Source: Prevotella sp. (GTDB taxonomy: Bacteria > Bacteroidota > Bacteroidia > Bacteroidales > Bacteroidaceae). From it: a DNA stretch of 5,438 nt. The DNA is taken from contig JAFPAS010000108.1 of NCBI GenBank assembly GCA_017424205.1, forward strand, positions 1 to 5,438, given 5' to 3'. Positions 1-5,438 of the stretch are shown here, piece after piece. Position 1 is the first letter of the stretch. Each line of letters opens with the position of its first letter. The notes beneath the pieces were generated by a model. The model saw only the letters and a program-made list of their open reading frames with translations. It had not been told where the DNA came from and ran no database searches. Made by a program: the position numbers and the translations under genes.

Positions 1-53
1 GCCTTGACTGATGATGTGCCAATGTCATATCCGAGCAAATACTGTTTTTCCAT
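1..53 (-). CDS. FGGY-family carbohydrate kinase, N-terminal fragment (xylulokinase-like)
   Basis: This is the 5' end of a gene read leftward and cut by the window edge: an ATG (complement of 51-53) followed by 16 more codons and two bases, too short to appear as a normal ORF. The peptide reads MEKQYLLGYDIGTSSVKA. The DIGTSSVK stretch after a short hydrophobic strand is the phosphate-1 loop of the ASKHA/FGGY sugar kinases, which phosphorylate a pentose, hexose or polyol with ATP in the cytoplasm. The wording YLLGYDIG-SSVKA is what I associate with Bacteroidota xylulokinase-like proteins, more than with L-fuculokinase or rhamnulokinase, but 17 residues cannot fix the substrate. It is divergent from the GH95 gene. 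No Shine-Dalgarno precedes the start; an A-rich TAACAGAAG lies just upstream, as is normal in this phylum. Family is fairly sure; specificity is open. Confidence 0.8.
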   Translation of the reverse strand, partial: MEKQYLLGYDIGTSSVK

Positions 54-61
54 AATCTTCT

Positions 62-89
62 GTTAGTTTTTTATAGGGTTAGTTTTTTT
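62..89. repeat. Short direct repeat GTTAGTTTTTT (x2) upstream of kinase start
   Basis: GTTAGTTTTTT occurs at 62-72 and 78-88, a 16-nt period. On the kinase mRNA this reads AAAAAACTAAC twice, the second copy ending about 8 nt before the ATG. A-rich sequence immediately upstream of starts is typical of Bacteroidota ribosome entry, so the repeat may simply be a duplicated translation-initiation element. A regulatory role is not shown. Confidence 0.45.
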
Positions 90-109
90 ATTCTGTTTCG
101 CATCAGGGG

Positions 110-146
110 GAGGAAGCAGACTGCCTCTGCATAAAGGGTTCTCCTC
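110..146. other. Possible two-part hairpin in the kinase leader
   Basis: GCAGA (116-120) and TCTGC (126-130) form a 5-bp stem with a 5-nt loop. GAGGA (110-114) and TCCTC (142-146) could form an outer 5-bp stem around it. It lies in the presumed 5' leader of the leftward kinase. Stems this short arise by chance, so this is a weak candidate structure only. Confidence 0.25.
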
Positions 147-195
147 ATGCCGTCAGTCGCACGGGCAATGTCTGCCCCATACTTTTATCGGCAAG

Positions 196-226
196 CAAAA
201 TTACAAAATTTCTTCGATACCGACAA
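196..226 (-). promoter_or_regulatory. Putative promoter for the FGGY kinase
   Basis: Read on the minus strand, TTG (complement of 224-226) is followed after 20 nt by TAATTTTG (complement of 196-203). This matches the Bacteroidota primary-sigma pattern of TTG/TTTG near -33 and TAnnTTTG near -7. Transcription would start near 190, giving a leader of roughly 135-140 nt before the kinase ATG. The -7 box is a full match; the -33 box is GTTG rather than TTTG. Confidence 0.5.
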
Positions 227-538
227 CTGTTTCATCACAAATAATAATTTTCTGCGCAAAATTGTTTGATTTTGTAGAAATTTTCTGCATGGATATTCAG
301 TGCGAGAGGGATATGGTTGCTTGCAATGCCGATGGAGCTTCTGTTTTTTCGGGCTTAGAGAGATGTATTGTCTCGCAGCGGCATTGGTGTTTATGAGAAA
401 AGGGGTTATTTGGGACGCATTGAGCAGCGCAAATCTGTCTGCTGAACCTTTTGCAATGGATTTTTGGAACACATCAAGGGCAAAACGGTAGAAATCATTA
501 CTTTTTTCAAACAAAATGAGCAAAAAACACGCAAATCA

Positions 539-570
539 TTGCTGTATTACAAATATATTAACTAACTTTG
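539..570 (+). promoter_or_regulatory. Putative promoter for the GH95 gene
   Basis: TTG (539-541, in ATTG) and TAACTTTG (563-570) are separated by 21 nt and match the Bacteroidota TTG/TAnnTTTG promoter. Transcription would begin near 575-577, about 233 nt upstream of the GH95 start codon. That leader includes the whole repeat array. I found no equally good match closer to the gene. Confidence 0.6.
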
Positions 571-600
571 CAAGTGAATATATTACTCAAGTTTCGGATG

Positions 601-680
601 TTAAGAAGATAGAGGAAGATACTTTTTAAGAAGATAGAGGAAGATATGCCGCTTTCGGCGGCGAAGATAGAGGACGATAC
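601..680. repeat. Purine-rich repeat cluster, three copies of GAAGATAGAGG[A][A/C]GATA
   Basis: A 21-bp sequence beginning TTAAGAAGATAGAGG is present identically at 601-621 and 626-646, exactly in tandem at a 25-nt period. A third copy at 663-680 keeps the GAAGATAGAGGA core with one change (A to C) and again ends in ATAC. ATACTTT follows the core in copies 1 and 3 but not in copy 2. The cluster lies in the presumed 5' untranslated leader of the GH95 gene, is almost all purine on the plus strand, and faces a complementary pyrimidine tract at 719-755. It could be a variable-number repeat, a protein-binding site or part of an RNA fold. Confidence 0.85.
648..662. other. GC-rich hairpin between repeat copies 2 and 3
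   Basis: GCCGC (648-652) and GCGGC (658-662) pair perfectly around TTTCG, extendable by one T-G pair (647/663). An alternative register pairs GCCG (648-651) with CGGC (656-659) around CTTT. It is a small but very GC-rich stem in an otherwise A/T- and purine-rich leader. No T-run follows, so it is not an ordinary terminator. Confidence 0.5.
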
Positions 681-718
681 TTTGGCAAGCGGGGGTTCTG
701 CATCAAAACTAATGTCAT

Positions 719-755
719 TTATCTCCTTCTATATCCCTCTACCTCCTTCTACCTA
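719..755. repeat. Pyrimidine-rich tract with CTCCTTCTA direct repeats
   Basis: CTCCTTCTA occurs at 723-731 and 743-751 (20-nt period) with CCCTCTA between them. The tract is nearly all C and T on the plus strand. CCTCTA (736-741) is the exact complement of TAGAGG, which occurs in each of the three upstream purine repeats (610-615, 635-640, 668-673). With copy 1 or 2 the pairing extends to about 12 of 15 positions. It lies about 55-90 nt upstream of the GH95 start codon. Confidence 0.7.
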
Positions 756-809
756 AAATGCAAGCGGAACTTGCGAAAATTAAATCACTATTAAAACATA
801 ATACTATCT

Positions 810-3407
810 ATGAAGAGATTATCTTTCGCTATATTATTTCTTATATGTTCGTTAGTATCATTTGCACAGAAAAACCTGCAGTCAACCCTATGGTACGACA
901 GCCCGGCATTTCATTGGGTAGAGGCGCTGCCACTGGGCAATGGACGCATCGGAGCAATGGTCTACGGCGGACTGCAGAGCGACACTATACAGCTGAACGA
1001 AGATACGTTCTGGAGTGGGTCGCCATATAACAATACCAATCCTAAAGCTCTGGGCGTGCTGGAGCAGATTCGCACGGCTATTGACAACGGCGACTACGAG
1101 AAAGCGCAGCGGCTGTCTATGCACAACATCACTGCCGACAAAAGCATCACAGGACACGGCATGGCTTACGAGTCGTTAGGCAACCTCGTGCTGACATTCC
1201 CTGCAAAACATGGTGACGCCACACAATACCGCAGAACGCTTTCACTAAATGACGCCATGGCAAAGACAAAATATAGTGCTGATGGTGTCGGCTACGAGCG
1301 AGAGGTTATTACATCATTCGCTGACGACGTAACACTGATACGCCTAAAGGCATCAAAGGGCGGAAAGCTGGACTTCTCGCTGGGATTTGCTGCGCCTCTG
1401 AAGAAAGAACGCATTGCGTGTGATGTCAAGAAATCGGGCTATCGGAATAACGAGCTGAGGGTATTCCACAGACATGCACGCCCTAACATGGAGAACGTGC
1501 CTAACGGACTGCACGCGGTGTCGTTCATAAACGTTGTGACTGACGAGGGCAACTGCCGCACGCTTAATGGGAAAATTGATGTAAACGGGGCGACTGAGGC
1601 ACTCATCATCGTTGCTTCTGCCACTAACTTCGTTAACTACAAAGATATCACTGCTGATGCTGAAGAGAAAGCACAGATGCTCATGGAGCGCTTTCTGGCA
1701 AAGGGAAATGCACTGAAAGAGTATCCTAAGGCACTGACTAAGCATAAGGAAATATACCAGAAATTCTTCAACAGAGTAACACTGCACCTCGGCAATAACC
1801 ACATGCAGGAGCAGAAGCCTACAGATGTGCGCATAAGGGAATTTAAGGAGACAACTGACCCGCAGCTCGTGTCTACCTACTTCCAGTTCGGACGATATCT
1901 ACTCATCTGCTCATCGCAGCCTGGCACTCAGCCGGCAAACCTGCAGGGAATATGGAATCCTGACGCTGACCAGTATCCGGCATGGGACTCAAAATACACA
2001 ACGAATATCAATGTCGAAATGAACTACTGGCCTGCAGAAGTAACAAACTTAAGCGAATGCCACGAACCGTTCATACAGATGGTCCGAGACGTAAGCGTAA
2101 CAGGACAGCAGTCGGCTAAACAGATGTACGGAGCAAGGGGATGGACTCTGCACCATAATACTGACCTATGGCGTTCTACAGGAGCTGTAGACTATGCATC
2201 ATGCAGCGTATGGCCTACATGCAACGCATGGTTCTGCTCGCACCTATGGGAGAGATATCTGTTTACAGGCAACAGAAAATTCCTTAGCGAAACGGCATTC
2301 CCTATCATGTCTGAAGCATGCAGGTTCTATATAGACTTCCTCAGAAAAGACCCAAAGACAGGATATCTCGTCGCTTCTCCATCTAACTCCCCTGAGAACA
2401 ACCCAGGATTTGAACAATACTTCGACTCTGTCTTCAACAAGAAACAGAAACCGGCTATATTCTCTGGCATAGCAATGGACAACCAGATGATCTACGACCT
2501 GTTCTACACCACACAGCAGGCAGCTCAGACCATCGCAGCAAATCTATGGGGAGAGCAGGCGCAACGGCTTAACGCATTCGCTGACACGCTGATGAGCATA
2601 CGCATGCAGCTGCCGCCAATGATGGTAGGACAGTACGGACAGTTGCAGGAATGGCTGGAAGACTGGGACCATGAAACATCAAGCCATAGGCATGTGTCAC
2701 ATCTGTGGTGCGCATATCCAGGACGTCAGATGTCGCCATATACTCACCCCGAACTGGCAGTGGCTGTGCGCAAATCGATGATAGGACGCGGAGACGCTTC
2801 AAGAGGCTGGTCGATGGGTTGGAAGGTGTGTCTGTGGGCAAGACTGCTCGACGGCAACCACGCATACAAACTTATTCAGAACCAGCTGAGCCTGAAGAGG
2901 TCTGATGCTACGATAAAAGACCCTGACGGAGGTACATATAGAAATATGTTTGACGCGCATCCGCCGTTCCAGATTGACGGAAACTTCGGATGCACAGCAG
3001 GCATTGCCGAAATGCTTGTTCAGAGCCATGACGGAGCTGTACACCTGCTGCCTGCGCTGCCTGACGTATGGAGCAGCGGACATGTTACCGGACTATGCAC
3101 TCGAGGCGGATTTGAAATTGTCAGCATGACATGGGACAACGGCGCACTGAAAAGTGCTACTATCCGCTCAACCATAGGAGGCACATTGCGACTGCGTTCT
3201 GCTACTCCGCTCAGAATGAAGAATGGCAAGAAACTTACGGAAATCGTAGGCTCTGAGCATTGTGACAATCCATTGCTGCAAAAATATCAGATTCTCCAAC
3301 CTCTCGTAAAGGATAAGAGCAAACTACTACCAGTAGAACTCACACAAACCATGATTTATGACCTGAACACACTTCCAGGACAGGAATACACCATAATCGG
3401 TGAATAA
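810..3407 (+). CDS. Secreted GH95 exo-glycosidase (alpha-L-fucosidase / alpha-L-galactosidase)
   Basis: This 865-residue glycoside hydrolase family 95 enzyme is expected to remove terminal alpha-1,2-linked L-fucose, or L-galactose, from glycans by an inverting mechanism. Residues 1-20 are a signal peptide (KR, hydrophobic core, SFAQ) with no lipobox, so it is probably periplasmic. The N-terminal beta-sandwich (about 27-270) opens with the family hallmark [15 protein letters not shown] and [10 protein letters not shown]. The (alpha/alpha)6 catalytic barrel spans about 295-735 and the C-terminal beta domain about 740-865. By alignment from memory with Bifidobacterium AfcA, Asn399 and Asn401 (NIN before MNYWPAE) match Asn421/Asn423, Glu529 (SPE) matches the general acid Glu566, and Asp723 (IDGNFG) matches Asp766. 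All are present and the length is normal. The position matching AfcA His419 is Thr397, which points toward L-galactose. An in-frame stop just upstream leaves ATG 810 as the only sensible start. It stands alone, with its own promoter and terminator. Confidence 0.95.
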   Translation: MKRLSFAILFLICSLVSFAQKNLQSTLWYDSPAFHWVEALPLGNGRIGAMVYGGLQSDTIQLNEDTFWSGSPYNNTNPKALGVLEQIRTAIDNGDYEKAQRLSMHNITADKSITGHGMAYESLGNLVLTFPAKHGDATQYRRTLSLNDAMAKTKYSADGVGYEREVITSFADDVTLIRLKASKGGKLDFSLGFAAPLKKERIACDVKKSGYRNNELRVFHRHARPNMENVPNGLHAVSFINVVTDEGNCRTLNGKIDVNGATEALIIVASATNFVNYKDITADAEEKAQMLMERFLAKGNALKEYPKALTKHKEIYQKFFNRVTLHLGNNHMQEQKPTDVRIREFKETTDPQLVSTYFQFGRYLLICSSQPGTQPANLQGIWNPDADQYPAWDSKYTTNINVEMNYWPAEVTNLSECHEPFIQMVRDVSVTGQQSAKQMYGARGWTLHHNTDLWRSTGAVDYASCSVWPTCNAWFCSHLWERYLFTGNRKFLSETAFPIMSEACRFYIDFLRKDPKTGYLVASPSNSPENNPGFEQYFDSVFNKKQKPAIFSGIAMDNQMIYDLFYTTQQAAQTIAANLWGEQAQRLNAFADTLMSIRMQLPPMMVGQYGQLQEWLEDWDHETSSHRHVSHLWCAYPGRQMSPYTHPELAVAVRKSMIGRGDASRGWSMGWKVCLWARLLDGNHAYKLIQNQLSLKRSDATIKDPDGGTYRNMFDAHPPFQIDGNFGCTAGIAEMLVQSHDGAVHLLPALPDVWSSGHVTGLCTRGGFEIVSMTWDNGALKSATIRSTIGGTLRLRSATPLRMKNGKKLTEIVGSEHCDNPLLQKYQILQPLVKDKSKLLPVELTQTMIYDLNTLPGQEYTIIGE

Positions 3408-3412
3408 ACACG

Positions 3413-3444
3413 AAAAAGGCTAAGCTATTCGCTTGGCCTTTTTT
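3413..3444 (+). terminator. Intrinsic terminator of the GH95 gene
   Basis: AAAAAGGCTAAGC (3413-3425) pairs with GCTTGGCCTTTTT (3431-3443) around a TATTC loop. That is a 13-bp stem with a single T-G wobble, running into six T residues. It begins 5 nt after the GH95 stop codon. The A-run on the 5' side makes it potentially bidirectional, but no leftward gene lies to its right before the next promoter. Confidence 0.9.
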
Positions 3445-3501
3445 CATGTTTACAACTATCACCTTATTTATAGTCAAAATTGTATAAAATAACCTCAAGA
3501 A

Positions 3502-3533
3502 TTTGCTTGTATTAGAAAAGATACGTACCTTTG
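3502..3533 (+). promoter_or_regulatory. Near-consensus Bacteroidota promoter for manC
   Basis: TTTG (3502-3505), exactly 20 nt, then TACCTTTG (3526-3533) is a full match to the Bacteroidota housekeeping promoter. Transcription should start near 3539, giving a leader of about 85 nt. Its position after the GH95 terminator indicates that the guanylyltransferase is transcribed separately. Confidence 0.8.
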
Positions 3534-3578
3534 TATGGTGTAGAACGCGGCATAATGCATAAACAGCAATAAATCGCC

Positions 3579-3592
3579 ATCAGAATGCTGAT
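3579..3592. other. Small hairpin in the manC leader
   Basis: ATCAG (3579-3583) and CTGAT (3588-3592) pair around AATG, within the presumed 5' leader. After it come a C-rich run (about 3600-3611) and an A-run (3612-3617) immediately before the start codon, with no Shine-Dalgarno. The stem is short and may be chance; I see no riboswitch signature. Confidence 0.25.
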
Positions 3593-3624
3593 AAGCGTAA
3601 CCCCTACCCCCAAAAAACACTACC

Positions 3625-4731
3625 ATGAACAACAACATACAGGAAAAGAAAAAACATTTCTACTGCCTTATTCTCGCTGGAGGAAAAGGCAGACGACTAT
3701 GGCCTGTCAGCCAGAAAGACAAGCCAAAGCAATTTATTGATATCCTCGGAACGGGAAAAACCATGCTGCAACTGACCTACGAACGCTTCATGCAGTTCCT
3801 CCCGAAAGAGAATATCTATGTTTCTACATATAAGGACTACAAAGCTCTGGTGAACGAACAACTGCCAGAAATAGACGACGAGCATCTACTTTGCGAACCT
3901 GTCAGACGAAACACAACGCCTATTGCAGCATGGATGACACACAGAATTATGCGCATTGACCCTAAGGCGACACTCATCGTATCGCCTGCCGACCAAATCA
4001 TAACAAACGACTGCGCATTCATAAGCGATGTGCTCGAGGGAATGTTACATGCCGAAAACGACGGATGCTTCCTCACAATGGGCATACACCCTTCTCGGCC
4101 AGAACCAGGATACGGCTACATACAAATGGGCGACGCAAGCGAAGAGGGACAGAAAGAGTTTTATAAAGTACAGTCATTCACAGAGAAACCTGACCGAGAC
4201 TTTGCTAAGATGTTCGTCTCCAGCGGCGAATTCCTATGGAATACTGGACTTTTCATCGCTTCCGTAAAAACCATTCACGACCATCTTGTAACATTTCTGC
4301 CGTCTGTCATGCGCTCTCTCGACAGCGAAAAGCTGGATGCTACATGGCAGGAAGAAAACGAATGGATTGAGAAATACTATTCCACATACCCAAACCTTTC
4401 TCTTGAATCTGGTATTCTTGAACGCGCAGAAAACGTTTGTGTCAAAGTATGCCAATTCGGATGGACTGACATCGGAGCATGGCACGGAATATACGAGGCT
4501 TTCGCAAAATACGATGGCGACAACGTTGTGCTTAACACCGAATCGACTCTTACAGACACCACAGGATGTGTCATAACTCTCGACAAAGGCAAGACGGCAG
4601 TAATCAATGGCTTGCACGACTTTATTGTCGTCGAGAACAACAACGTGTTGCTTATCACTCCAAGATGCGACACTTCCGATCAGGTGGTCAAGTCATTAAT
4701 GAAATTCGTGGTAGAGAACAACAGCCAATAA
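3625..4731 (+). CDS. manC: Mannose-1-phosphate guanylyltransferase
   Basis: This 368-residue cytoplasmic nucleotidyltransferase makes GDP-mannose from mannose-1-phosphate and GTP, releasing pyrophosphate. GDP-mannose feeds mannosylation and the GDP-L-fucose branch used in surface glycans. Visible motifs in order are: the GTP-binding signature LAGGKGRRLWP (17-27) and PKQF (34-37), EPVRRNTTPIA (91-101), SPADQII (120-126), FTEKPD (185-190), LWNTGLF (204-210) and GWTDIGAW (279-286). It ends soon after the left-handed beta-helix-like C-terminal segment and lacks the cupin phosphomannose-isomerase domain of the bifunctional type (about 470 residues), so it is monofunctional. Two positions differ from the usual wording: Gln30 where SR is common, and Gln124 where PADH is common. 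The start is set by the short tail before the LAGG loop. It has its own promoter and a terminator 6 nt beyond the stop. Confidence 0.93.
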   Translation: MNNNIQEKKKHFYCLILAGGKGRRLWPVSQKDKPKQFIDILGTGKTMLQLTYERFMQFLPKENIYVSTYKDYKALVNEQLPEIDDEHLLCEPVRRNTTPIAAWMTHRIMRIDPKATLIVSPADQIITNDCAFISDVLEGMLHAENDGCFLTMGIHPSRPEPGYGYIQMGDASEEGQKEFYKVQSFTEKPDRDFAKMFVSSGEFLWNTGLFIASVKTIHDHLVTFLPSVMRSLDSEKLDATWQEENEWIEKYYSTYPNLSLESGILERAENVCVKVCQFGWTDIGAWHGIYEAFAKYDGDNVVLNTESTLTDTTGCVITLDKGKTAVINGLHDFIVVENNNVLLITPRCDTSDQVVKSLMKFVVENNSQ

Positions 4732-4736
4732 ATCAT

Positions 4737-4770
4737 AAAGGCGGCAGAGACTTCCATCTCTGCCGCCTTT
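4737..4770. terminator. Bidirectional terminator between convergent manC and EamA genes
   Basis: AAAGGCGGCAGAGA (4737-4750) and TCTCTGCCGCCTTT (4757-4770) form a perfect 14-bp stem with a CTTCCA loop. The stem begins 6 nt after the manC stop and lies 45 nt past the stop of the leftward transporter gene. Its ends are AAA/TTT on both strands, so it can serve both genes, although the T-run is only three long in either direction. Confidence 0.85.
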
Positions 4771-4815
4771 ATTGATTATCCATATTTTCTTTGGTTATAT
4801 CTTACAGAACAGTCT

Positions 4816-5438
4816 TCAAAAGAAAAATGTCACTCCCCATACAGATATCACTGCCCCTATCACATCTCTTATCCCGATACGCTGCTTGAAGATTATCATG
4901 CTGGGCAGCAGTATGAGTATCGGTGTTAGCGACATGATGGTCTGCGCAATGCCTGTTGACGTATATTGCGTAGCCAATAGCGAGAGCGTCACGCCGAAGA
5001 ATGGACCCGTAAACGTTGCACCAAAGGCACAACACATGCCTCTCACATCACGAGACGCCTTGAAACAGGAGCGGAGTTCATTACGCACTGCAGCCCACAG
5101 CGTAAAACCGGCAAACCCTGCTATCGTGCGGATATATGTGGCAGCGAGCGCAACAAAAACAAATACCCACGTATCGCTTCCGTATTGTTCGCCCATCACC
5201 ATGCCATACTGTCTCAAACCCTTAGCACTCAACACCAATCCAATGCCCTGACACATTCCGGCTCCTATTCCGAAAAGGATTCCCTTTCCTGGCAGTCTTG
5301 CCCCGTCCTTCGCTTCACGTCTTCTATACAATGAAACAGCGATGCCTGAAATCGTTATAGCCATTCCAGCAAGTGCATGCCACGACATTCGTTCACCAAG
5401 CAGAATAAAACCGAAGACAGCCGCCGAGGGTGGAGCAA
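4816..5438 (-). CDS. EamA/DMT-family membrane transporter, partial (N-terminus beyond window)
   Basis: This leftward gene enters from the right edge. The frame is open through 5438, so the ATG at 5388 is internal, not the start. There are 206 visible residues of a family that is usually about 290-310 long. The first visible stretch, FGFILLGERMSWHALAG, is the end of the first EamA repeat with its conserved LGE followed by a short loop. A basic loop (YRRREAKDGARLPGKG) leads into a second EamA repeat of about five hydrophobic segments. It ends in LTPILILLPSMIIFKQRIG and VIGAVISVWGVTFFF, the typical C-terminal helices of this repeat. EamA proteins are inner-membrane drug/metabolite exporters or permeases, and the substrate cannot be read from sequence. 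The gene is convergent with manC and shares its terminator. Confidence 0.88.
   Translation of the reverse strand, partial: APPSAAVFGFILLGERMSWHALAGMAITISGIAVSLYRRREAKDGARLPGKGILFGIGAGMCQGIGLVLSAKGLRQYGMVMGEQYGSDTWVFVFVALAATYIRTIAGFAGFTLWAAVRNELRSCFKASRDVRGMCCAFGATFTGPFFGVTLSLLATQYTSTGIAQTIMSLTPILILLPSMIIFKQRIGIRDVIGAVISVWGVTFFF

Larger units (their letters stand above)
54..809. other. Long divergent intergenic region (kinase / GH95)
   Basis: These 756 bases separate two divergent genes and hold no convincing coding region. From the left: an A-rich kinase leader (54-190), a probable leftward promoter (196-226), about 310 bases in which I see nothing firm (227-538), a probable rightward promoter (539-570), and the repeat-rich GH95 leader (about 576-809). 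The middle stretch contains small overlapping reading frames on both strands. None has a family signature or a believable start. The length is unusual for a simple divergent promoter and would allow a small RNA, a dispersed repeat or a gene remnant. Confidence 0.75.

Noticed and set aside
289..396. 35-codon ATG ORF on the plus strand
   Set aside because: Short, no upstream promoter match at suitable spacing, no domain, and it overlaps other equally plausible frames.
270..491. Plus-strand open frame (GTG at 300) in the intergenic region
   Set aside because: No ATG start, no family signature, unusually rich in Cys/Trp/Phe, and overlapped by open frames in other phases.
185..523. 112-codon minus-strand ORF in the intergenic region
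   Set aside because: No recognisable domain, unconvincing composition, and it covers both proposed kinase promoter elements.
550..557. CAAATATA, a minus-strand -7-like TATATTTG
   Set aside because: No TTG/TTTG element at about 20 nt spacing, and no leftward gene close enough to need it.
678..684. TACTTTG in the third repeat as a second GH95 -7 box
   Set aside because: It has one base between TA and TTTG instead of two, so it does not fit the consensus as well as 563-570.
846..848. Cys13 of the GH95 signal peptide as a lipoprotein cysteine
   Set aside because: The preceding residues (FLI) do not form a lipobox and the Cys lies inside the hydrophobic core, so ordinary signal peptidase I processing is more likely.
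758..1030. 90-codon plus-strand ORF beginning 52 nt upstream of the GH95 start
   Set aside because: It runs in a different frame through the GH95 signal peptide and N-terminal domain, and its translation after the first few codons is out-of-frame GH95. A short leader peptide cannot be excluded, but nothing supports one.
4772..5251. 159-codon plus-strand ORF opposite the EamA gene
   Set aside because: It is an antisense shadow of a clear EamA membrane protein; its translation has no family features.
5386..5388. ATG on the minus strand as the start of the EamA gene
   Set aside because: The frame continues upstream to the window edge and encodes conserved EamA sequence (FGFILLGER), so this Met is internal and the gene is partial.

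Overview
The window looks like chromosomal DNA of a Bacteroidota member, most likely a Prevotella/Segatella-like gut or rumen bacterium. The reasons are: start codons preceded by A/T-rich sequence with no Shine-Dalgarno motif; good matches to the Bacteroidota promoter (TTTG or TTG, about 20 nt, then TAnnTTTG) upstream of the genes; a family GH95 exo-glycosidase with a signal peptide; and a ManC variant of the type I associate with this phylum. The genus is inference; the phylum is fairly secure.

Layout. (1) Positions 1-53, minus strand: the first 17 codons of an FGGY-family sugar kinase, running off the left edge. (2) Positions 54-809: a long divergent intergenic region with a probable kinase promoter (196-226), a stretch with no convincing gene, a probable promoter for the rightward gene (539-570), and a roughly 235-nt leader. 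The leader carries three GAAGATAGAGGA-type purine repeats, a GC hairpin and a complementary pyrimidine tract. (3) Positions 810-3407, plus strand: a complete secreted GH95 alpha-L-fucosidase/alpha-L-galactosidase, closed by a strong intrinsic terminator (3413-3444). (4) Positions 3502-4731: a near-consensus promoter, a short leader and a complete mannose-1-phosphate guanylyltransferase. (5) Positions 4737-4770: a perfect 14-bp terminator hairpin lying between convergent genes. (6) Positions 4816-5438, minus strand: the C-terminal two-thirds of an EamA/DMT-family membrane transporter, running off the right edge.

The genes appear to be separate transcription units rather than one operon. The loose common theme is sugar metabolism: release of terminal L-fucose or L-galactose in the periplasm, phosphorylation of a sugar by the FGGY kinase, and supply of GDP-mannose, the precursor of GDP-L-fucose. 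No direct pathway link between them is shown by the sequence.

I found no CRISPR array, tRNA, rRNA, insertion sequence or defence system. The two points most worth following are the repeat-bearing leader in front of the GH95 gene and the Thr at the GH95 position that is reported to separate L-galactosidases from L-fucosidases.
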